Notes under the pieces: generated by a model
The model's database searches: none
Told to the model about the DNA's origin: nothing
The model's input: only the letters and a program-made list of their open reading frames with translations
Assembly: GCF_900302485.1 (NCBI RefSeq)
Contig: NZ_OMOI01000001.1
Location: 2,356,001 to 2,420,000 of the forward strand
Reading direction: 5' to 3'
Origin: Aliiroseovarius pelagivivens
GTDB taxonomy: Bacteria; Pseudomonadota; Alphaproteobacteria; Rhodobacterales; Rhodobacteraceae
DNA: 64,000 bases
Translations under genes and position numbers: made by a program
In this document: in pieces, positions 36,436 through 44,030 of the stretch
Numbering within the stretch: the first letter of the stretch is position 1
How the letters are laid out: each line of letters opens with the position of its first letter

Positions 36436-36558
36436 ATCAACTCCTGTGATGATTCATTACAAAATCATTCATTTTACTTATCCCTCACGATCAACCATAA
36501 CAATCACGAAATTTGATGCAACACACATCATTCATCGCAATCACGAAGGAGAGACGAG

Positions 36559-36771
36559 ATGACCGCTGTAACCTGTACCAATGCCCCCGTTGCGAAACGC
36601 AACTTCTCGCTACTGACATGGATTGTGACCGCTGTGGAAATCCGCCGCGAACGTGCAGCTCTGTCGCAGCTGGACGCCCATCGCTTGGATGATCTGGGCC
36701 TGACACGTGAACAGGCGCAACGCGAAGCCAGCCGCCCGATCTGGGATGTGCCTTCGCATTGGCAACAGTGA
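36559..36771 (+). CDS. DUF1127 domain-containing small protein
   Basis: A 70-residue protein with the DUF1127 motif near residues 35-60 (LSQLDAHRLDDLGLTREQA, then SRPIWDVPSHW). The ATG has AAGGAGAGACGAG upstream. DUF1127 proteins are small, arginine-rich proteins of alpha- and gammaproteobacteria; some bind RNA and affect phosphate, C1 or RNA metabolism, but no role can be given here. It is divergent from the LysR gene, probably controlled by it, and ends in a strong terminator. Confidence 0.88.
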   Translation: MTAVTCTNAPVAKRNFSLLTWIVTAVEIRRERAALSQLDAHRLDDLGLTREQAQREASRPIWDVPSHWQQ

Positions 36772-36804
36772 TCAATTCACGCTGTTAAACACTTGAAAAT
36801 TGCG

Positions 36805-36844
36805 CCGCCCTTGCCAATATATCGGTCAAGGGCGGTTTTCTTTT
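36805..36844 (+). terminator. Rho-independent terminator of the DUF1127 gene
   Basis: Perfect 9-bp stem CCGCCCTTG / CAAGGGCGG (36805-36813 and 36827-36835), loop of 13, followed by TTTTCTTTT. Confidence 0.88.
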
Positions 36845-36880
36845 GGGATTCCGCATCAATAAGTTTGCTTGGAGGTCTCA

Positions 36881-37597
36881 ATGGCTGAGTTTGACACGAT
36901 TCGCGCAGGTGCGGGTACACGCGCCGCGATCGACGAAGGGCTGCGCGCCCACATGAACAAAGTATACGGCACCATGTCGGTGGGTCTGCTTCTGACCTTC
37001 GCCGCCGCATGGGCTGTTGGCAACAATGCCGCGATGATGGAAACGCTGTTCACCGGCTTTACCCGTTACATCGTGATGTTTGCCCCGCTGATCATGGTCT
37101 TCGCCTTTGGCGCAATGATCAGCCGCCTGTCCGCCGCTGGCGCTCAGCTGTTCTTCTATACCTTCTCGGCTGTGATGGGTGTGTCGCTGGCCTATATCTT
37201 CGTGATCTTCACCGGTGTTTCCATCGCACAGACCTTCCTGGTCACCGCCATCGCCTTCGCGGGTCTCAGCCTTTATGGCTACACGACCAAGCGCGACCTT
37301 GGACCGATGGGTGCTTTCCTGATCATGGGTCTGATCGGCATCATCGTCGCGTCGATCGTGAACATCTTCATCGGCTCGTCGATGATCCACTTCGCCATCT
37401 CGGTGATCGGTGTTCTGATCTTTGCTGGCCTGACCGCTTATGACACCCAGAAAATCAAGACCGACTACATCGCACACGCCCACGCTATGGACAGCGAATG
37501 GCTGGCGAAATCCGCGATCATGGGCGCACTCAGCCTGTACCTGGACTTCATCAACCTGTTCATGTTCCTGCTGCAGTTCCTTGGTAACCGCGAGTAA
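36881..37597 (+). CDS. BAX inhibitor-1 / YccA family membrane protein
   Basis: 238 residues from the ATG at 36881, directly after GGAGGTCTCA. Seven hydrophobic segments; the family pattern includes MSVGLLLTFAAAWAVG early, and GLTAYDTQKIKTDY near residues 185-198, whose Asp residues take part in pH and Ca control in structurally studied homologues. Bacterial members leak Ca or protons or regulate the FtsH protease; the role here is open. It is a single gene with its own terminator. Confidence 0.93.
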   Translation: MAEFDTIRAGAGTRAAIDEGLRAHMNKVYGTMSVGLLLTFAAAWAVGNNAAMMETLFTGFTRYIVMFAPLIMVFAFGAMISRLSAAGAQLFFYTFSAVMGVSLAYIFVIFTGVSIAQTFLVTAIAFAGLSLYGYTTKRDLGPMGAFLIMGLIGIIVASIVNIFIGSSMIHFAISVIGVLIFAGLTAYDTQKIKTDYIAHAHAMDSEWLAKSAIMGALSLYLDFINLFMFLLQFLGNRE

Positions 37598-37620
37598 TCG
37601 GAACACGTTGACGTGCTTTC

Positions 37621-37651
37621 AGGGCCGGTCCTAGTGACCGGCCCTTTTTTG
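37621..37651 (+). terminator. Rho-independent terminator of the BAX inhibitor-like gene
   Basis: Perfect 10-bp stem AGGGCCGGTC / GACCGGCCCT with loop CTAGT, followed by TTTTTT, 24 bp after the stop codon. Confidence 0.95.
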
Positions 37652-37669
37652 TTGCGCTAAGGTAAGCCT

Positions 37670-38374
37670 ATGAACTGGTTGTTTGAAAACATTGCGAAGC
37701 TCATCCTAAGCCCGCTGCTGACCGCGCAGGCGCTGAAGGTACGGAAGACAGCAACCACGCTTCCCGAGCCGCCCGGACATCGCTTCGGGGCGCAGGGGAC
37801 CGGTCCCAACCTGTCGCTCATGATCGTAGGCGACAGCTCTGCCTCAGGGGTTGGTGCCCCCCATCAGACCGAGGCCCTATCAGGGCAGCTCGTCAGTGCG
37901 CTTGGCACCTCGTATCACGTCAGGTGGCGCCTGCTGGCCCGGACAGGATCGACGACCCGCACCACCCTGCCCCTGTTGAAATCTCAAAAGCCCGAGCAGA
38001 CCGATATCGTGCTGGTGGTTCTAGGCGTGAACGACGTGACTAGCCAAATGCCGCTGTATCGGTTGCTGGCCTGCCGGGCCGAACTTTACACACTTCTTTT
38101 CGAAAAATGGGGTGCGAAGCGCGTGATCGCCACCGGAATTCCTCCGATCGATCGCTTCCCGCTGCTTCCCAACCCACTGCGCTGGGTTCTAGGGCTCCAA
38201 GCCCGCCGTTTTGACCACGCACTTGCCGAGCAAGCGGCATCCATGGGGGTGGACTACATGCCCTTCGATGTGCCGCTGACGCCCGAGATGATGGCCGCAG
38301 ACGGGTTCCACCCGGGACCGAATGCTTATTACCTTCTAGGCCGCAAAGTGGCAGCGCAAATCCTGCACAGGTAG
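37670..38374 (+). CDS. SGNH/GDSL-type esterase or hydrolase
   Basis: A 234-residue protein of the SGNH fold. Block I is MIVGDSSASGVGAP near residues 52-65, with the catalytic Ser in GDSSA. Block III is VLVVLGVNDVTSQ near residues 117-129 (Asn of the oxyanion hole), and block V is DGFHPGPNAYYLLG near residues 209-222, with Asp and His of the catalytic dyad. The first 30 residues are moderately hydrophobic and may be a membrane anchor. Substrate unknown (lipid, thioester or acetylated sugar). It lies after the BAX inhibitor-like gene. Confidence 0.88.
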   Translation: MNWLFENIAKLILSPLLTAQALKVRKTATTLPEPPGHRFGAQGTGPNLSLMIVGDSSASGVGAPHQTEALSGQLVSALGTSYHVRWRLLARTGSTTRTTLPLLKSQKPEQTDIVLVVLGVNDVTSQMPLYRLLACRAELYTLLFEKWGAKRVIATGIPPIDRFPLLPNPLRWVLGLQARRFDHALAEQAASMGVDYMPFDVPLTPEMMAADGFHPGPNAYYLLGRKVAAQILHR

Positions 38375-38382
38375 CTACAAAC

Positions 38383-38409
38383 GAAAAAAGCCGCCCCAAA
38401 GGGACGGCT
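38383..38409 (-). terminator. Rho-independent terminator of rpmG
   Basis: On the minus strand AGCCGTCCC, loop TTT, GGGGCGGCT with one mismatch, then TTTTTT. It lies 23 bp after the rpmG stop and just after the convergent SGNH gene. Confidence 0.85.
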
Positions 38410-38431
38410 CTTTACCCAAAGAATGGCGATC

Positions 38432-38599
38432 TTACTTGATCTTGCCTTCTTTGTATTCAACGTGCTTGCGCACAACCGGGTCGTACTTTTTGACAACCAT
38501 TTTCTCGGTCATGGTGCGTGCGTTTTTCTTGGTCACATAGAAGTGGCCGGTATCCGCAGTCGAGTTCAGGCGGATTTTGATTGTGGTCGGCTTCGCCAT
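38432..38599 (-). CDS. rpmG: 50S ribosomal protein L33
   Basis: A 55-residue protein read by translating the minus strand: [19 protein letters not shown], then [11 protein letters not shown], and a tail ending KEGKIK. This is the alphaproteobacterial L33 sequence type. No CxxC pairs are present, so it is the zinc-independent form. AGGAGC precedes the ATG by about 7 bp. It is a single gene with its own terminator; the RNase P RNA gene is upstream on the same strand. Confidence 0.95.
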   Translation of the reverse strand: MAKPTTIKIRLNSTADTGHFYVTKKNARTMTEKMVVKKYDPVVRKHVEYKEGKIK

Positions 38600-38774
38600 A
38601 ACAACAGCTCCTATCGGGCGGGCGCATGCCGCCCGGCGTAAATCTCTGGAACCCGCCTTTTAGCGCCATTCCAACCCGAGTCAACCGCAAAGCAGAGGAA
38701 TCCCCCAGCCCATACGATTTTCTTGCTGCTAAACTCCTGCTTGGGGCGAAAAACCCGTTTGGCCGAAGAATTAA

Positions 38775-39172
38775 TACGCGCGGATGGCCTGTAAGCCGGA
38801 TTCTGTCCCGGTGTTGCCACCATGGATGACCATTCCTCTAGACCTGCTGTTACCAACAGGTTCAAGCTGCCAACCCGGATCTGCTCGGGGCAAGACACCC
38901 CTGGGGTTACCCCCGCGCGATCCCTATTAGGCATTGCTCCCGGTGGGGCTTGCCGTGCCGCCGCTGTTGCCAGAAGCGCGGTGGGCTCTTACCCCACCGT
39001 TTCACCATAACCCGCGCATGCGCAGGCTGTCTGTTCTCTGTGGCGCTTTCCCTCGGGTTTCCCCGGCCGGGCGTTACCCGGCACCGTTGCCTTGTGGAGT
39101 CCGGACTTTCCTCGCGTCACGAAGGGGCACGCCCCAACAGTCACCCGCGGTCATCCAGCCATCCGCGCAGAA
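38775..39172 (-). ncRNA. rnpB: RNase P RNA (bacterial class A)
   Basis: About 395 nt on the minus strand with the hallmarks of RNase P RNA. The 5' and 3' ends pair as helix P1 (GCGCGGATGGC at the 5' end, GCCATCCGCGC at the 3' end; arms 39158-39168 and 38778-38788). The conserved CR-I segment GAGGAAAGTCCGGACTCC is at about 39097-39114, the CR-V partner AGAGGAATGG near 38832-38841, and GGTTGGCAGCTTG-like and ACAGAATCCGGCTTACAGG near the 3' end. It processes the 5' ends of tRNA precursors. End points are estimated from P1. Short reading frames over this stretch are not genes. Confidence 0.96.
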
Positions 39173-39178
39173 TCGGAC

Positions 39179-39865
39179 TTAGGCGATGAGACCGGGCCGG
39201 TCAACGGGGAAGCGTCGGGAAAGGTCAGCTGCAATCCCCATGTCACAGGCATCCAGAGGCCCGTGATGCCAAGGGCGGAAACGCAGACGGAAGGCTTCCA
39301 GCAACGGGTCCACCCCATCGGCGACGGGATAGCCAAATTGCGAAAGCAGCTTCAGAAACCGTTCTGGGTTCACCTCGTCAGCCCCGCCTTCAGGCCAGAC
39401 CGCCAATCCCTGCCGCGCCAAACGTGCCCAGTCAAACCGCCGTCCGGGATCAGATTTCCGCGAAGGGGCCATATCGCTGTGACCAATCACTCCAGTAGAA
39501 TCAATTGTCCACCGCGTCATGATCCCCGGCAGCAGCGCCTCAAGCGTCGCCATTTGGGGTTCGGAAAACGGGGATGCCCCGTCATTGTCCATCTCGATCC
39601 CAATGGAGCGGGAATTGATGTCCTCGTGACCGCCCCAAGACCCTGCCCCCGCATGCCAGGCGCGCATGTCTTCCTGAACCATCTGAAACAGCCGCCCGTC
39701 GCGATGGATCAGATAATGCGCAGACACCTCGTATTCGGGGCTGCACAGGCGCTCCAAGGCCTCTTGCGGGTCCGGCATAGCCGTATAGTGCAGAACGATC
39801 AAAGACGGCATCAGCCCATCCCGGCGCGGGCCGAAATTCGGGGACGGGTGCGAAATAGGCTGCAT
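39179..39865 (-). CDS. N-acetylmuramoyl-L-alanine amidase (AmpD/AmiD-like)
   Basis: A 228-residue amidase_2 zinc enzyme that cleaves the bond between muramic acid and the stem peptide. Zinc ligands are in IVLHYTAM near residue 26, GHSDMAPSRKSDPG near residues 126-139, and AWHAG and SIGIEMDNDG line the site. A C-terminal peptidoglycan-binding-like helix bundle covers residues about 165-225. There is no signal peptide, so it is cytoplasmic (cell-wall recycling) unless exported otherwise. The ATG at 39865 overlaps the TGA of the upstream lipoprotein gene (TGATG); a GTG 3 bp upstream is possible. The end is 7 bp from the rnpB start. Confidence 0.9.
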   Translation of the reverse strand: MQPISHPSPNFGPRRDGLMPSLIVLHYTAMPDPQEALERLCSPEYEVSAHYLIHRDGRLFQMVQEDMRAWHAGAGSWGGHEDINSRSIGIEMDNDGASPFSEPQMATLEALLPGIMTRWTIDSTGVIGHSDMAPSRKSDPGRRFDWARLARQGLAVWPEGGADEVNPERFLKLLSQFGYPVADGVDPLLEAFRLRFRPWHHGPLDACDMGIAADLSRRFPVDRPGLIA

Positions 39866-40617
39866 CACTCGGTCGAGATGTTCAGCGTATTACCGGGCAA
39901 AGGAACAGGTTGCGCAGGAGCGGGAGGCGCGACCGGTGCTGGTTGCGTCGGAGCCGGCACGGTGGCCGGTTCTGTTGTGATGCCGATTGCTTCCAGCTCG
40001 GCTGCACTTACGCTTTCGGTCGTCACGGTTGGCGTCGCGGCCACTCCGCGCGCGGCCCGGAACGGTGCCGGATCCCATGCACAGGCGAAACCGTCGCCGT
40101 CTGGGTCAATTCCATAGCGGTCCCGCTTTGGGCCGCCGCTCTCGAGAAACGCAATCTGGGCAAAGTCTGCCGAGGTATAGCGCGAGCAATTCCGTCGCGC
40201 ACGCGCATCACCCGACAGCCCCGAGCGTTGATACAAAGGCTGCCCGACCGAGTTGGTCGTAGACAAAGCAAACTGCACGATCGAAGCCGAATTCCCGGAC
40301 GGCCGATCCGGAACGGCCTCGGGCTGTACCTGCTGGTAGTTCGCGCGATACCCTTCCAAACGCGCGGCATCGCTTTCGATGCTTTCACGCGCGGACACGG
40401 CTGCGAAATCCTGTTCATCGGAAATCCCGGCGGCTTCGGATGCCATGGTTGGCGTTGTATCTACCGAGCTGCCGTCCCCGAAGGCTGACAGGGGTTGCCC
40501 GTCGGCATTCACCGCAGCAGCCCGCCCCGCCAAACCATCCGGTGACCGGCTATCCGGCAGAGGCGACACACACCCCGCCATCAGGCCAAGAAGGGCAAGT
40601 CCAACAGTGATGCGCAT
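39865..40617 (-). CDS. Putative lipoprotein with Excalibur-like calcium motif
   Basis: A 250-residue protein with a lipoprotein signal peptide (hydrophobic core and lipobox LMAGC, Cys-16). The middle is low in complexity. Residues about 150-185 hold a Cys-containing motif, NCSRYTSADFAQIAF, then DPDGDGFACAWDP, which resembles the Excalibur calcium-binding domain (DxDxDGxxC). The tail (residues about 215-245) is Pro/Ala-rich (PAPTQPAPVAPPAPAQP), as expected for a cell-wall spacer. It is translationally coupled to the amidase, suggesting a shared envelope role. Exact function unknown. Confidence 0.82.
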   Translation of the reverse strand: MRITVGLALLGLMAGCVSPLPDSRSPDGLAGRAAAVNADGQPLSAFGDGSSVDTTPTMASEAAGISDEQDFAAVSARESIESDAARLEGYRANYQQVQPEAVPDRPSGNSASIVQFALSTTNSVGQPLYQRSGLSGDARARRNCSRYTSADFAQIAFLESGGPKRDRYGIDPDGDGFACAWDPAPFRAARGVAATPTVTTESVSAAELEAIGITTEPATVPAPTQPAPVAPPAPAQPVPLPGNTLNISTE

Positions 40618-40659
40618 CGCAGGCTCCTTAGGGTTGATGTCACGCCAATCAGGCGCGTT

Positions 40660-42141
40660 TTACCACCATTTCGAGGGCTTCGCCACAAAGCCGGCGCGTG
40701 CCTCGATTTCGTGGGCGATATTCAGCAGGTCGCCTTCTTCCCACGGACGGCCAATCAGCTGCAGTCCAAGGGGCAGACCCTGAGCATCCAGACCAGCGGG
40801 GATCGAAATGCCCGGCAGACCAGCAAGGTTCACGGTCACAGTAAAGACGTCGTTCAGATACATCTTCACGGGATCTGCGTCCTTCATTTCACCCAGACCA
40901 AAGGCCGCAGACGGCGTGGCCGGGGTCAGGATCGCGTCCACACCCGCAGCAAACACATCGTCGAAGTCTTTCTTGATCAGCGCGCGCACACGGCGAGCGC
41001 GGTTATAGTATGCGTCGTAGAAACCCGCCGACAGCACATAGGTACCGACCATTACGCGGCGCTGCACCTCGTCGCCGAAGCCTTCAGCGCGGGTTTTAGC
41101 GTACATTTCGTCAATGCCGTCACCGGCGTCCAGCTTGGCGCGGTGGCCGTATTTCACACCATCGTAGCGGGCGAGGTTCGACGAGGCTTCAGCAGGCGCA
41201 ATCACATAGTAAGCCGGCAACGCGTATTTCGTGTGCGGCAGCGAGATATCGACGATCTCGGCACCTGCGTCGCGCAGCATGTCAGCACCATCGGCCCAGA
41301 GCTTTTCGATCTCTGCGGGGATGCCCTCCATGTGGTATTCTTTCGGGATCCCGATTTTCTTGCCCTTGATGTCGCCGGTCAGCATGGCTTCGAAATCCGG
41401 AACCGGAATATCGGCAGACGTCGAATCTTTCGCGTCATGTCCGCACATGGCCTCAAGCATGATCGCCGCGTCGCGCACCGACTTGGTCATCGGGCCGGCC
41501 TGATCCAGCGAGGATGCGAAGGCCACGATGCCCCAGCGCGAGCAACGCCCATAGGTGGGCTTGATGCCGGTAATGCCGGTGAAGGCTGCAGGCTGGCGGA
41601 TCGAGCCGCCGGTGTCCGTGCCAGTTGCCGCCAAACACAGGTCAGCCGCAACAGCCGAAGCCGAGCCACCCGACGAGCCACCCGGTGTCAGGTCGCGGTC
41701 ATCCACTTTCCACGGGTTCACAGCGTTGCCGTAAACCGAGGTTTCATTGGACGAGCCCATGGCGAATTCGTCCATGTTCAACTTGCCCAGCATCACAGTG
41801 CCCGCATCCAGCAGGTTCTGGCTGACGGTCGATTCGTACTCCGGCTTAAACCCATCAAGGATTTTAGAAGCCGCCTGCGAAGGCACACCTTTGGTGCAGA
41901 ACAGATCCTTGATGCCCAGCGGGATGCCGCACATGGCGGGCGCGTCGCCAGCCTGAAGACGCGCATCAGCGGCTTTCGCCTGCTCGCGCGCCAGATCCGG
42001 GGTGTTGTGCACGAAAGCACCCAGCGCACCGGCGCCTTCGATTTCGGTCAGGCAGGCCTCGGTGATTTCGGTCGAGGTCACATCACCCTTCCGCAGCGCG
42101 TCACGGGCATCGGCAATCGTCAGTTTGTTCAGCTCAGTCAT
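40660..42141 (-). CDS. gatA: Glutamyl-tRNA(Gln)/Asp-tRNA(Asn) amidotransferase subunit A
   Basis: A 493-residue amidase-signature enzyme that releases ammonia from glutamine for tRNA-dependent Gln (or Asn) synthesis. The Ser-cisSer-Lys triad is visible: Lys in [11 protein letters not shown] near residue 78, and the two serines in [16 protein letters not shown] and [14 protein letters not shown] near residues 155-180. Length is typical. The gene follows gatC by 12 bp; gatB is not in the window, as is usual in this group. Confidence 0.97.
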   Translation of the reverse strand: MTELNKLTIADARDALRKGDVTSTEITEACLTEIEGAGALGAFVHNTPDLAREQAKAADARLQAGDAPAMCGIPLGIKDLFCTKGVPSQAASKILDGFKPEYESTVSQNLLDAGTVMLGKLNMDEFAMGSSNETSVYGNAVNPWKVDDRDLTPGGSSGGSASAVAADLCLAATGTDTGGSIRQPAAFTGITGIKPTYGRCSRWGIVAFASSLDQAGPMTKSVRDAAIMLEAMCGHDAKDSTSADIPVPDFEAMLTGDIKGKKIGIPKEYHMEGIPAEIEKLWADGADMLRDAGAEIVDISLPHTKYALPAYYVIAPAEASSNLARYDGVKYGHRAKLDAGDGIDEMYAKTRAEGFGDEVQRRVMVGTYVLSAGFYDAYYNRARRVRALIKKDFDDVFAAGVDAILTPATPSAAFGLGEMKDADPVKMYLNDVFTVTVNLAGLPGISIPAGLDAQGLPLGLQLIGRPWEEGDLLNIAHEIEARAGFVAKPSKWW

Positions 42142-42153
42142 ATCCCTGCCCCC

Positions 42154-42441
42154 TTATTCGACAACTTTGGGAACCGCGAAAAAGCCTTCGCGGGCATCCG
42201 GTGCGTTGGACAGGATTTTTTCCGGCATACCGCCATCCGTCACCACATCCTCACGGCGCTTCAGACGCATCGGTGTGACCGAGGTCATCGGCTCGACACC
42301 TTCCACGTCTACTTCATTCAATTGCTCGATGAACCCAAGGATCGCATTGAAATTCTCGGCCAGCTCCGGCAGGCGGTCGTCTTCGACCTTGATGCGGGCC
42401 AGATGCGCAACCTTGCGCGCGGTTTCGATATCAATCGACAT
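42154..42441 (-). CDS. gatC: Glutamyl-tRNA(Gln)/Asp-tRNA(Asn) amidotransferase subunit C
   Basis: A 95-residue GatC that wraps around GatA and GatB and stabilises the complex. It begins MSIDIETARKVAHLARIKV and contains FNAILGFIEQLNEVDVEGV and EPMTSV, typical of the family. It is immediately upstream of gatA on the same strand, with 12 bp between them. Confidence 0.96.
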   Translation of the reverse strand: MSIDIETARKVAHLARIKVEDDRLPELAENFNAILGFIEQLNEVDVEGVEPMTSVTPMRLKRREDVVTDGGMPEKILSNAPDAREGFFAVPKVVE

Positions 42442-42536
42442 AAGGTGTCTCCGGATGTGTGTGCGCCGTTGCGCGTTGCCTCGTCATTTATCGCGCGGGG
42501 CGTCAGGCTGCAAGCCGTGCGGGCCATTGGCGGGGC

Positions 42537-42992
42537 TCAATCCCGCTTTGCTGCAAAGAAGGTTTTCAAAAGCACCTCGGATTCCTCGGCGGCAAGGCCG
42601 TCATAGACTTCCGGTACGTGATGGCATTGCGGATGACTGAAGATGCGCGGGCCTTGCGCCACTCCGCCCGATTTCGGGTCCGCCGCGCCATAATACACCC
42701 GCCTGATCCGCGCCGCCGAAATGGCTGTGGCGCACATCGGACAGGGCTCAAGCGTGACGTAAAGGTCATAGCCCGGCAAGCGTTCGGATCCCGCTTTGGC
42801 ACAGCCCGCGCGGATCACAAGGATCTCGGCGTGTGCGGTGGGATCGTTCAGCTCACGGGTGCGGTTTCCGGCCTGCGCAATCACCTCACCTTCAGGCGAG
42901 ACCAACACGGCCCCCACAGGCACCTCGCCGCGTGTGGCGGCGGCGCGGGCCTCGGCCAAGGCCGTCTCCATATGGCTTTTAAAACGTGTCAT
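42537..42992 (-). CDS. tadA: tRNA-specific adenosine deaminase (A34 to I34)
   Basis: A 151-residue zinc deaminase that edits the wobble base of tRNA-Arg(ACG). The HAE motif (PTAHAEILVIR) is near residues 52-62, with catalytic Glu, and the zinc cysteines are in EPCPMCATAI near residues 81-90. RRVYYGAADPKSGG follows the family. It is divergent from the pseudouridine synthase gene by 71 bp. A cytosine deaminase-like role is less likely given the sequence. Confidence 0.94.
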   Translation of the reverse strand: MTRFKSHMETALAEARAAATRGEVPVGAVLVSPEGEVIAQAGNRTRELNDPTAHAEILVIRAGCAKAGSERLPGYDLYVTLEPCPMCATAISAARIRRVYYGAADPKSGGVAQGPRIFSHPQCHHVPEVYDGLAAEESEVLLKTFFAAKRD

Positions 42993-43063
42993 GCCCCTTC
43001 ATGCCCGGCCCGCCTGCGATTGCCAAGGCTTCCCCTTTCCGACGGCGCAAGGTATGCGGGGGT

Positions 43064-44020
43064 ATGACGGATAAACCCACCCCAGCTGGCGACCGGATCG
43101 CCAAGGTTCTCTCGCGTGCAGGCATTGCCAGCCGCCGCGAAGCCGAACGCATGATCGAAGCCGGACGCGTCAGCGTAAACGGCAAGGTGATCGACAGCCC
43201 AGCCCTGAACGTGACGCCCAAGGACAAGATCCTTGTGGACGACAAACCCGTGGCCGAGCCCGAGCCGCCGCGCATCTGGCTCTATCACAAGCCGACCGGG
43301 CTGGTGACCACGGCGAAGGACGAAAAGGGCCGCGAGACCGTTTTCGACAAACTGCCCGAAGACATGCCGCGTGTGATGAGCATTGGGCGGCTCGATTTGA
43401 ACTCGGAAGGGCTGTTGCTTCTGACCAATGACGGCGGCGTAAAGCGCAAGCTGGAACTGCCCTCGACCGGGTGGACCCGCAAATACCGCGTACGGGTAAA
43501 GGGCAAGCCAACGGACGACATGCTGTCGCCCGTGCGCAAGGGAATCACCGTTGATGGTGAACGGTTCCAACCCATGTCGGTTTCTCTGGATCGGCAACAA
43601 GGGGCGAATGCGTGGCTGACCATCAGTATTCGTGAAGGCAAAAACCGCGAGATTCGCCGCGCGATGGAAGCCATCGGCCTGTCGGTGAACCGCCTGCTGC
43701 GCGTCAGCTATGGCCCGTTCCAACTGGGCGAATTGAAGTCCGGCGAGGTTGAAGAGATTCGCCAGCGTGTCGTGCGTGAACAGCTGGGCATGGAAGCACC
43801 AGAGAAAACCCCGGTACGCAAGCGTGCTGAAATACCGCGCGGGAAACATGGCAGCAAACCGGGCGCCAAGCCCGCATTCAAGGGCACTGGGCGTTCTGGT
43901 GGGAAACCCGGCGGGAAACCCGGGCAACGCCCGACTGGCAAAAGCTTTGGTGGCAGCGGGTCACGCGACTGGAACGCGGGCGGCAAACCACAAGGCCGAC
44001 CGGGTCCACGCAAGAAATAA
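43064..44020 (+). CDS. RluB/RsuA-type 23S/16S rRNA pseudouridine synthase
   Basis: 318 residues from the ATG at 43064; the longer frame to 42986 overlaps tadA and is rejected. An S4 RNA-binding domain (DRIAKVLSRAGIASRREAERMIEAGRVSVNG, in parts; residues about 10-60) precedes the catalytic domain, with the active-site aspartate in MSIGRLDLNSEGLLLLTNDG near residue 112. The C-terminal 60 residues are a Gly/Lys/Pro-rich basic tail (KPGAKPAFKGTGRSGGKPG) probably disordered and RNA-binding. The RluB branch (U2605) is the best guess. Convergent with xseA. Confidence 0.9.
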   Translation: MTDKPTPAGDRIAKVLSRAGIASRREAERMIEAGRVSVNGKVIDSPALNVTPKDKILVDDKPVAEPEPPRIWLYHKPTGLVTTAKDEKGRETVFDKLPEDMPRVMSIGRLDLNSEGLLLLTNDGGVKRKLELPSTGWTRKYRVRVKGKPTDDMLSPVRKGITVDGERFQPMSVSLDRQQGANAWLTISIREGKNREIRRAMEAIGLSVNRLLRVSYGPFQLGELKSGEVEEIRQRVVREQLGMEAPEKTPVRKRAEIPRGKHGSKPGAKPAFKGTGRSGGKPGGKPGQRPTGKSFGGSGSRDWNAGGKPQGRPGPRKK

Positions 44021-44030
44021 GACTTAGAGC

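Noticed and set aside
38822..39189. Short open frames of 60-80 codons within 38.8-39.2 kb
   Set aside because: They overlap the RNase P RNA gene, identified by its P1 pairing and conserved core.
40711..42606. 631-codon open frame antisense to gatA and gatC
   Set aside because: gatA and gatC are complete with their signatures; the antisense translation shows no recognisable domain.
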